A stretch of 17,484 bases of DNA. Source: an uncultured Ruminococcus sp. GTDB lineage: Bacteria; Bacillota; Clostridia; UBA1212; UBA1255. This document shows positions 1-7,700 of the stretch, one piece after another (position 1 is the stretch's first letter; every line of letters starts with the position of its first letter). Under the pieces are notes generated by a model, which had not been told where the DNA came from, did no database searches, and was given only the letters and a program-made list of their open reading frames with translations. Location: NCBI GenBank assembly GCA_902782885.1, contig CACZOW010000120.1:1-17484 (forward strand), written 5' to 3'. The position numbers and the translations under genes are program-made.

Positions 1-372
1 AGCCGGTGCCGCAGCGGCCGGATGCTCCTCCGCGCTTTTGATCTCACAAATCACGGTGACGTCACCATCTTTGTATATACCGTCAATTCGCCCCTCCAGC
101 ATGAATTCTTCAGGTTCCGGAAGGCTGTCAAAAGTTTTACTTGACAGTTCCTGACAGTCATGGCCCGTCAACCATTCTCGATTTACAGTATACAGAACAG
201 ACTTTTCCGCCTGAAAATCATCATGTTCCGCGGCCAAACGCTTCTGAATATGCCGATGCAGCCGCGCGCCTTCCAGCGCTTTGCGATTTGAGGGCGTTCC
301 TCCCGCCGTCAATCCGCCTTCCCGCGTCAGCATCTCCGCAAATTCTCTGATCCCGATGATATCGTATCGCAT
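1..372 (-). CDS. Helicase-type protein with N-terminal PD-(D/E)XK-like domain (3' part outside window)
   Basis: Reading the minus strand from an ATG at 372 gives 124 open codons that run off the left edge. The N-terminus has a leucine-poor helical start (IREFAEM), then KALEGARLHRHIQ (residues 31-43), then EGRIDGI (93-99) and VICEIKS (107-113). The D97 ... E110-x-K112 pattern is that of a PD-(D/E)XK nuclease fold. The combination ALEGxRxHxxIQ ... EGRxDGI ... EIK resembles the N-terminal domain of large DinG/Rad3-like ATP-dependent helicases of Firmicutes. In that reading the protein would be a superfamily 2 helicase of about 750-800 residues acting in DNA repair, but the helicase motifs lie outside the window, so this is inference. 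The start lies 21 bp after the hemW stop with only a weak upstream GGGCGG, suggesting read-through from hemW. Another PD-(D/E)XK protein, such as a Cas4-like or RecB-like nuclease, is the main alternative. Confidence 0.62.
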   Translation of the reverse strand, partial: MRYDIIGIREFAEMLTREGGLTAGGTPSNRKALEGARLHRHIQKRLAAEHDDFQAEKSVLYTVNREWLTGHDCQELSSKTFDSLPEPEEFMLEGRIDGIYKDGDVTVICEIKSAEEHPAAAAPA

Positions 373-393
373 GTCTTTACCGCCCGCGCCGCT

Positions 394-1659
394 TTAAATG
401 AACATCATAAAGATCTCGTTGGCATAATCCAGCCCGTGCGCCGTTAGTTTATTGTCCGCGCCGATCAGGTCGCGCTCCTTAAGCAGCCTCAGTTCTTTTG
501 AAAAATCTTCCGCCATCGAACCGTTAAACAAACGCCTGTACCTTTCCGGATCCGGTCCACCGAGCTTACGGAATCCCAGCATCATATAATCACGTTTCCG
601 GGCGTCAATATCCAGCCGTTCCTGGATCTCGTATCCCCGATCTTTAACACAGGGGTCTGACCCCGTGCTTAAAAATTCAGACAGATCCGCGGTCTGCCGG
701 AAGCGCAGATAATCGCCGTTCGGGCTTGCCGGCAGATATGACACGGCGCCGAGACCCAGTCCGGTATAAGGCGTTCCGTCCCAATATTTCAGGTTGTGGC
801 GGCTCTCACGGCCGGGCTTCGAAAAATTAGAAATTTCGTAGTGGATATACCCGTTTTCGGTCAAAAAATACCGCAATTCATGATACATTGACCTTTCGTC
901 CGCGTCGTCCGGCAGGCACAGCTCGCCGCCGGTCTGCAGGCGGTCAAATTCGGTTCCGGGCTCAATTATCAGACTGTAGAAACTGACGTGCGGGATCCGT
1001 TCGGAAACAACGAAACGCAAACAGTCGCGCAGTTCGGATATTGACTGCGGCGGTGCGGACCCGGCGCAGGACCCGGCAATACCAGGTATACCGAAAATGA
1101 AATCCAGGTTGATATTGTCGAAATACTTTTTCGCGGCATCAACGGCTCGGCGCGCGACGTCCGCGGTATGCACACGCCCCAGATTATTCAAAAGCCGCCC
1201 GGACAGACTCTGTACACCCATGCTGAGTCGGTTGACGCCGGCCGCACGGTACGCGCGCAATTTATCATCCGAGACGGTGCACGGATTGACCTCCAGCGTG
1301 ACCTCCGCGCCGCCGCCGATCCGGAATACCGTCGCCAGCTTTTCCAAAAGCCGCGCGATCAGACCGGCATCCGCCAGTCCCGGCGTACCGCCGCCGATAT
1401 AAACCGTATCGTAGCATGCGGGCAATTCCGCTTCCCGCGGTGTCAAACGATCTCGCAGCGCCGTCTCCTTCACGACAGCATCAAGCTGCTCAAACAGCGC
1501 GTAAAAATACCGCTCAATAATGTCGGGACCGTATCTCCGGCGGCAATCCCCGACGCCGAAAGATAAAAAATCACAATATCTGCATTTTTTTACGCAGAAC
1601 GGAATATGCACATACAGGCCGGGCGCTTCCGGAGCCTTTTGCAGGTCGCTGCTTGCCAT
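394..1659 (-). CDS. hemW: Radical SAM heme chaperone HemW (HemN-like)
   Basis: A 421-residue radical SAM protein. The cluster motif C22-x3-C26-x2-C29 is followed by DF. HemW proteins have this form, whereas true coproporphyrinogen III dehydrogenase (HemN) has a fourth cysteine there, so a heme chaperone delivering heme to respiratory or other hemoproteins is more likely than a heme-biosynthesis enzyme. YIGGGTPG (the glycine-rich SAM site), the EVNP strand, RLSMGVQS and NLDFIFGIPG follow in the expected order, and the C-terminal HemN-type domain is present. At 421 residues it is longer than the usual 370-390. Two extra stretches are visible: a Gly/Ala/Pro/Ser insert after GIPG, and FLSTGSDPCVK, which is encoded by a palindromic repeat (see 644-675). 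It follows lepA by 34 bp, the conserved lepA-hemW order of Firmicutes. The start is ATG with a weak Shine-Dalgarno sequence. Confidence 0.93.
   Translation of the reverse strand: MASSDLQKAPEAPGLYVHIPFCVKKCRYCDFLSFGVGDCRRRYGPDIIERYFYALFEQLDAVVKETALRDRLTPREAELPACYDTVYIGGGTPGLADAGLIARLLEKLATVFRIGGGAEVTLEVNPCTVSDDKLRAYRAAGVNRLSMGVQSLSGRLLNNLGRVHTADVARRAVDAAKKYFDNINLDFIFGIPGIAGSCAGSAPPQSISELRDCLRFVVSERIPHVSFYSLIIEPGTEFDRLQTGGELCLPDDADERSMYHELRYFLTENGYIHYEISNFSKPGRESRHNLKYWDGTPYTGLGLGAVSYLPASPNGDYLRFRQTADLSEFLSTGSDPCVKDRGYEIQERLDIDARKRDYMMLGFRKLGGPDPERYRRLFNGSMAEDFSKELRLLKERDLIGADNKLTAHGLDYANEIFMMFI
644..675 (-). repeat. Palindromic GGGGTCAGACCCC element inside hemW
   Basis: On the minus strand the core GGGGTCAGACCCC is flanked by TTAAGCAC on the left and TGTGTTAA on the right, giving an imperfect palindrome with TTAA at both ends. 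The core matches the two copies at 10984-11031 (GGGGACAGACCC and GGGGACGGACCC on the same strand), which are also flanked by AACA and TTTAAA. In hemW it is read in frame as LSTGSDPCVK, in the variable region before the C-terminal domain. I infer that a dispersed repeat inserted here without breaking the frame. The family is not named with certainty. Similar short GGGGACAG-type palindromes are common dispersed elements in bacterial intergenic DNA. Confidence 0.6.
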
Positions 1660-1693
1660 TTGCCAAACTCAAAAAACAGCGTATGGACGCGGA

Positions 1694-3505
1694 TCAATTG
1701 TCGCTGTCCAGCTTCAGCACCGTCAGGAAGGCCTCCTGCGGTACCTCCACGTTGCCGAACTGGCGCATACGCTTCTTGCCTTCCTTCTGTTTTTCCAGAA
1801 GTTTCTTCTTACGGGTAATGTCGCCGCCGTAGCATTTTGCCAGCACGTCTTTGCGGTACGCTTTAACGGTCTCGCGGGCAATGATCTTGCCCCCGATGCA
1901 CGCCTGGATCGGTATCTCGAACTGATGCCGCGGAATAACGTCCTTCAGCTTTTCGGCGATCTTGCGCGCGCGGCCGTACGCTTTCTCTTCGTGGACAATA
2001 AACGAAAGCGCGTCGACGATCTGCCCGTTCAGCATTATATCCAGCTTCACCAGTTTGGAAGGCTGGTACCCGGTGAGCTCGTAATCCAGGGACGCGTATC
2101 CGCGCGTGCGCGATTTGAGCGCATCGAAGAAATCGTATATGACCTCGTTGAGCGGCAGATTGAACGTCAGCACGACGCGGGTCTCTTCAAGGTAGTCCAT
2201 ATTGACGAATTCGCCGCGGCGGTCCGTGCAAAGTTCCATGATGTTGCCCACGTACTCCTTGGGCGTCATGATCGTCCCGCGCACCATGGGCTCCTCGATA
2301 TGTTCGATGGTGGAAACGTCCGGGAAATTGGAGGGATTGTCCAGCGTGATGACCTCGCCGGACGTCAGATAAACGTAATAAATAACGCTGGGCGTCGTGG
2401 TGAGCAGGTCCAGGTCGAACTCCCGGGAAAGGCGTTCCTGAATTATTTCAAGGTGCAGCAGCCCCAGAAAGCCGCAGCGGAACCCGAATCCCAGCGCCTG
2501 CGAAGTCTCCGGCTCAAATGTCAGCGAAGCGTCGTTCAGCTTAAGTTTAAACAGCGCGTCCCGCAGCGCGTCGTAATCCGCACCGTCCACCGGATAGATG
2601 CCGCAGAACACCATCGGCTGCACGGCTTTATAACCCGGCAGGGGCTCCGCCGCGGGACGTTCCTTTAACGTAACGGTGTCGCCTACCGTGGCGTCAGTGA
2701 TGTCTTTGATCGCGGCGGCAATATACCCGACCTCCCCCGCGGATATCTCCGCCGACGGAAGCAGCGTTCCGGGCTTGAAGAAGCCGACTTCGGTAACTGT
2801 GTATTCGTTGCCCGTGGACATAAAGCGTATAGTATCGCCGCGCTTCACGGAACCGTCCACTATGCGCACGTAAACTATAACTCCGCGGTAGGCGTCATAA
2901 TACGAATCGAAAACCAGCGCTTTGAGCGGCGCGGTCTCGTCGCCCTTCGGCGCGGGAATCTTCTGCGCGATCTGCTCCAGCACTTCTTCGATACCGATGC
3001 CCACCTTCGCGGAGATCAGCGGCGCGTCTTCCGCCGGCAGACCGATAACGTCTTCGATCTCTTTGCGCACCGCTTCGGGCTGCGCCGCGGGCAGGTCGAT
3101 CTTGTTGATGACGGGCACGACTTCCAGATTGTGGTCGATGGCCAGGTACACGTTGGCAAGAGTCTGCGCTTCGATGCCCTGCGAAGCGTCGACGACCAGC
3201 ACCGCGCCTTCGCACGCGGACAACGTCCGGGATACTTCGTAGTTGAAGTCAACATGTCCGGGCGTATCGATCAGGTTGTACACATATTCGTTGCCGTCGG
3301 ACGCTTTGTAATTGAGCCGGACCGCCTGCGCTTTGATCGTGATGCCGCGCTCGCGCTCCAGATCCATATTGTCCAGCACCTGGTCCTCCATTTCGCGCGC
3401 GGTCAGCACGCCGGTCTTCTCGAGGATACGGTCCGCCAGCGTGGATTTGCCGTGGTCGATATGAGCGATTATGCAAAAATTACGAATCTTATCTCTGTCT
3501 GCCAT
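1694..3505 (-). CDS. lepA: Elongation factor 4 (LepA), ribosome back-translocating GTPase
   Basis: A 603-residue translation GTPase. The P-loop AHIDHGKST is at 14-22, the switch I threonine in RGITIK at 52-57, DTPGH at 80-84 and NKID at 134-137. The EF-G-like domains II, III and V follow, then the LepA-specific C-terminal domain with SRTRGYASLDYE, GGKIIARE, YGGDITRKKKLLEKQKEGKKRM and a final FLTVLKLD. These tail signatures separate LepA from EF-G and TypA. It binds ribosomes and is thought to remobilise stalled or mis-translocated complexes. I chose the ATG at 3505 (MADRDKIRNF) over an in-frame TTG nine bases upstream because the family begins there and an AGGTTGAG stretch lies at a usable distance. 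It sits between spoIIP (51-bp gap) and hemW (34-bp gap), as in Bacillus subtilis. Confidence 0.97.
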   Translation of the reverse strand: MADRDKIRNFCIIAHIDHGKSTLADRILEKTGVLTAREMEDQVLDNMDLERERGITIKAQAVRLNYKASDGNEYVYNLIDTPGHVDFNYEVSRTLSACEGAVLVVDASQGIEAQTLANVYLAIDHNLEVVPVINKIDLPAAQPEAVRKEIEDVIGLPAEDAPLISAKVGIGIEEVLEQIAQKIPAPKGDETAPLKALVFDSYYDAYRGVIVYVRIVDGSVKRGDTIRFMSTGNEYTVTEVGFFKPGTLLPSAEISAGEVGYIAAAIKDITDATVGDTVTLKERPAAEPLPGYKAVQPMVFCGIYPVDGADYDALRDALFKLKLNDASLTFEPETSQALGFGFRCGFLGLLHLEIIQERLSREFDLDLLTTTPSVIYYVYLTSGEVITLDNPSNFPDVSTIEHIEEPMVRGTIMTPKEYVGNIMELCTDRRGEFVNMDYLEETRVVLTFNLPLNEVIYDFFDALKSRTRGYASLDYELTGYQPSKLVKLDIMLNGQIVDALSFIVHEEKAYGRARKIAEKLKDVIPRHQFEIPIQACIGGKIIARETVKAYRKDVLAKCYGGDITRKKKLLEKQKEGKKRMRQFGNVEVPQEAFLTVLKLDSDN

Positions 3506-3556
3506 CTGTCTCAACCTGCGTGCGGTCTGATGCCGCCGTTAAATCTGCTCTGCCCG

Positions 3557-4759
3557 TCAGCTGTATACTTCCGCCAGCACTTCCGCCAGAACTTCCGACG
3601 TACGCTGCGCCTCGGAAACGAGATTTCCCTCAAAACCGACCTCCAGCAGCAGCGAATTCGGCGCCAGTCCCTGATTGTACGGCGTCTTGCGCAGCGCGAT
3701 GCCGCTGCATATACCGGGCACCTTCTCTTCCAGTTTCTGGATAAGCAGGAAAACCAGCTTGAAATTTTCCTTCCAGTACGGATTGTTCTCGTATGAGTAT
3801 TCGCCTTTGCTGCTGTCGTAATCCAGTCCGATGACGAACATCAGCTTGGCGTATTTTTCTTCGTCAAGTTCGGCGGTGGGACCGTAAAGCTTGCCTTTGT
3901 ACAGTTTGCCGTAGCCGTTGCGGTGCACGTCCACCACGAGCCGGGCGTCCGGGTGCGCGGCAAGTTCGCCGGTAAGCGTGGCGTAACTCAGCTCATAAGA
4001 CTTAAGGGCATCTTTCCCGTCATTGTGTACAGTGAGGTTGTTGACGCCGCGGATGCCCAGGAGGTCAAGCCGGTCGTAAAGCGCGGTGCCGGCGGCAACG
4101 ACGTTGGCGGCGTTGTCCTCGGACGTGTACCAGCGTTTTTCGTGAAGCTGTTCTTCCTCGGTGACGCAGTAGCCTTCGTAAGTATGCGTATAAAAAATGA
4201 TAAACTGTCCGTCCGCGGCAGGATCGAACCGGCGCAGCCTGAGCGGCTCGGCAAATATCTCGCGCAGCGGCAGCGGCTTGTTGACGTATTCGTTTTCAAT
4301 ATTGACGCCGCTGATAACGATGGTGGAACTTTTTACGGGGATCGTGAACGCGTCGTCAGAGAGTCCGTTGACGGTCAGCGCGTCGCCGGAAAATCCGCCT
4401 TCCGGCGCCACCTGTTTGGTTATGACATAATCGTCTTTTCCGAAATTGAAGGAGTAGTAATTGAACTTTTCGGGCTCGGGAGTCGCGGTGGGTTCGGGAG
4501 TGGCGCCTGCTTCGGGTGTTTTGACGGGCGGACGGTCCGTGGGCGCGGGCGTCACGGGGTCAATATCGCCGCCCACTTTAAGCAAGGCGGAATCCGGGAA
4601 AACGGCTTCGGCGGCGTTCAGGCTGCCCAGAGCGCTTCGCGCGTTCGTCTTTCCGCGGCCGCCGTACTTTCCGACGGCAATGACAGACAATATCGCCAGC
4701 GTCAGCAGTTCGAATGCCAGCAGTACAAATATAAGTCTCAAGTCCTTGGATCTTTTCAT
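3557..4759 (-). CDS. spoIIP: Stage II sporulation protein P (SpoIIP), cell-wall hydrolase
   Basis: A 400-residue membrane-anchored protein. Residues 8-30 form one transmembrane anchor. A Pro/Thr-rich linker covers about 68-97. The catalytic domain covers about 185-400 with YTHTYEGY (H192, E195), VVDVHRN (H279), NPYWKENF (326-333), YNQGL (361-365) and LLLEVGFEGN (E373). These match the SpoIIP amidase/endopeptidase, which works with SpoIID and SpoIIM to thin septal peptidoglycan and drive engulfment of the forespore, so the host very probably makes endospores. The family usually has DxHRD, and here it is DVHRN. An upstream TTG at 4768 is possible, but the ATG at 4759 overlaps the stop of the preceding gene as ATGA, implying translational coupling. 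The gene gpr, which precedes spoIIP in Bacillus, is replaced here by an activase-like gene. I found no clear sigma-E promoter in the overlap region. Confidence 0.93.
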   Translation of the reverse strand: MKRSKDLRLIFVLLAFELLTLAILSVIAVGKYGGRGKTNARSALGSLNAAEAVFPDSALLKVGGDIDPVTPAPTDRPPVKTPEAGATPEPTATPEPEKFNYYSFNFGKDDYVITKQVAPEGGFSGDALTVNGLSDDAFTIPVKSSTIVISGVNIENEYVNKPLPLREIFAEPLRLRRFDPAADGQFIIFYTHTYEGYCVTEEEQLHEKRWYTSEDNAANVVAAGTALYDRLDLLGIRGVNNLTVHNDGKDALKSYELSYATLTGELAAHPDARLVVDVHRNGYGKLYKGKLYGPTAELDEEKYAKLMFVIGLDYDSSKGEYSYENNPYWKENFKLVFLLIQKLEEKVPGICSGIALRKTPYNQGLAPNSLLLEVGFEGNLVSEAQRTSEVLAEVLAEVYS

Positions 4760-7700
4760 ATCTCGCAACCCCGCGCGTTGTCCGCGCCGTTATTATCTTT
4801 ATTTTTGATATTGAAGCCGGGATCCGCGCCGTCTGCGTCCGCCTGTTTTTCCAGATTGCGGAACGCCGTGGTGAGCATGAGCCGGATGCGGTTGAGCTGA
4901 TTGACCTCGGACGCGCCGGGATCGTAGTCAACGGCCACGATGTTCGATCCGGGATACTGCCTGCGCAGCTCTTTTATCATGCCTTTGCCCGTCACGTGAT
5001 TGGGCAGGCACGCGAAGGGCTGCATGCAGATGATGTTCGGCGCCCCGGACCTTATTAATTCTACCATTTCCGCCGTCAAAAACCAACCCTCTCCGGTACA
5101 ATTTCCCAAAGAAAGTATTTCTTTGGCCATATCCGCCAGTTCATAGATCGTTTTGGGCGGTTCAAAGCGTTGGCTGCGGCTTAGCGCGCGCCGGATCGGA
5201 CGCCGCACGGCTTCCAGCAGCCGGATAACTATGCGGGCAACGCGCTCGCCCCGGGCGGACTCCGCCAGTTTGCGGTGCTTGAATATGGAGTTATAAGCAG
5301 AGTACAGCATGAAGTCCAGCAGATCCGGCATCACCGCCTCGCCGCCCTCGGCTTCAACAAGTTCGACGGCTTTATTGTTGGCGGTAGGATGAAACTTGAC
5401 GAGTATCTCCCCTACCAGGCCCACGCGCGGCTTGTGCACGTCCCGGAGCGGCAGCGCGTCAAAATCTTTCACGATGCCCCGCACGATACGGCTGAAGTTG
5501 ATCAAGTCCGGATGCTTGAGCGCTTTAAGGATACTTGCGTTCCATTTATCGTGGAGCGCGTCGGCGCTGCCGGGTACCGCCTCGTACGGCCGCGTTCTGT
5601 ACAGCACGCGCATCAGCAGATCGCCGTAGCACACAGCCTGTATTCCTGAGAGGAGCAGTCCGGGCGTGATCCTGAATCCGGGATTCGTTTCAATGCCGCC
5701 CGCGCTCAGCGATATGACCGGAATGTGCGAAAGCCCCATATCTTTGAGCGCTTTTCGCAGGAACGCGATATAATTGGTGGCGCGGCAGCCGCCGCCCGTC
5801 TGCGTTATCATAAGCGCCGTGCGGTCGGTGTCGTATTTGCCGGATTTGAGCGCTTCGACAAATTGACCCACTACGAGGATGCTGGGGAAACACGCGTCGT
5901 TGTTGACGTATTTGAGCCCCTCATCGATGGCGGCCCGGTCGTCCGAAGGCAATATCACGAAGTTATATCCGTGGGTGCGGAACGCCTCCTGCACGAACTC
6001 AAAATGTATCGGAGACATTTGCGGCGCCAGAATCGTGTACTCTCTGCGCATCCGTTTCGTAAATAATGCCCTTGGCGAGGCGTAGGAGGCGTTTTCGCGG
6101 GCGGAAGGCATCCCTGCCCTGTCCCGTTCCTTCATGGCCGCATTGAGCGATCTAATGCGTATACGCGCGGCGCCCAGATTCGAACCCTCGTCGATCTTCA
6201 GGCAGGTGTATATCTTTCCGGCGGAGCGCAGTATCTCGTCCACCTGATCGGTGGTCACGGCGTCCAGGCCGCAGCCGAAGGAGTTCAGCTGGATCAGTTC
6301 GAAATCGTCACGCGAGCGCACGAAGTCGGCGGCGCGGTAAAGCCGCGAGTGGTAGGACCACTGGTTGACCACGCGTATAGGCGTCTGCAGACCGCCCAGG
6401 CGGGCAACCGAATCTTCCGTGAGCACGCACATGCCGAAGCCGGCGATCATTGACGGTATCCCGTGATTCACTTCGGGGTCAACATGGTACGGTCTTCCCG
6501 CCAGCACCACGCATTTGAGCCCGTGCTCTTTCGCATAAGCCATGATTTCTTTCGCCTTTTCCGCCACGTCCCGGTGGAAGATCTCGTCTTCTTTGTACGC
6601 GGCCGCGGCGGCGGCGCGAACTTCTTTCGCGGGAATATCCGGGAACTCTTCACACAGCCGGTCGGCCATGCGCTTGCGGTCATAGAGCGGCAGGAACGGG
6701 TGCATATATTCCACGTCCGGCGCCCGCAGTCCGTCGATGTTGGCGCGCATCACGTCGGGATAAGACGTAACGATCGGGCAATTGTAGTGATTGTTCGCCT
6801 TCTCGTCCTCTTTCACTTCGTAAGGTATGCTCGGATAGAAAATACGTCTGACCCCCTGCTTAAGCAGCCAGCTGACGTGACCGTGGGTCAGTTTCGCGGG
6901 ATAGCACACCGATTCCGACGGTATCGTATCCATTCCCAGCGCGTAAAGCTCTTTTGAGGACGGCGCGGACAACACCACCCGGTAGCCCAGCGCCGTAAAG
7001 AACGTGAACCAGAAAGGATAGTTCTCATACATGTTGAGCGCTCTGGGGATGCCGATCTCGCCGCGCGGCGCCGACGAAGGCTCAAGAGGAACGTAATGCT
7101 CGAACAGCCGTTTGTATTTATAATCAAACAGATCCGGCGCGTGTATTTTCTGAGACGCGGGGGTGGCAATATCGCCCTTCTCGCAGCGGTTGCCCGTCAC
7201 GTAGCGCGCACCGCCGGAGAATTTGCTTATCGTCAGCAGGCAATTATTGGTACAGCCGCCGCACCGGATCTTGCGCGTCTCCGCCCGGATCGTTCTGGCC
7301 TCGGCGGGAGTAAGCACGGCACTCCGGCGTTCCGGTTCCGCACCGTATTCCCGGCGCGCGATCAGCGCACAGCCGTACGCACCCATCAGTCCGGCGATAT
7401 CCGGCCGGACGGCTTCCCGCCCCGAGATCAGTTCGAAGCAGCGCAGTATCGCGTCGTTATAGAACGTGCCGCCCTGCACGATGATCTTCTCTCCCAGTTC
7501 TTCGGGATTGCGGATCTTTATGACTTTCGTTAGCGCGTTCTTGATAACGGAATACGACAGCCCGGCGGAAATGTCCGCGACGCTCGCGCCTTCCTTCTGT
7601 GCCTGCTTGACGCGGGAGTTCATGAAAACGGTGCAGCGGCTGCCCAGGTCAACGGGATTTTCCGCCTTCAGCGCCTCCGCAGCAAAATCGGACACCTTCA

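Noticed and set aside
1520..2668. A 382-codon plus-strand open frame opposite lepA and hemW
   Set aside because: Shadow of two well-recognised minus-strand genes. No ribosome binding site or family signature was seen.
6845..6870. A half copy of the repeat core (GGGGTCAGAC after TTAAGCA) in the activase gene
   Set aside because: It agrees with the hemW copy at 17 of 18 bases, but the right half of the palindrome is missing and the encoded KQGVRRIFYP fits the family consensus. Chance or codon convergence is the simpler explanation.
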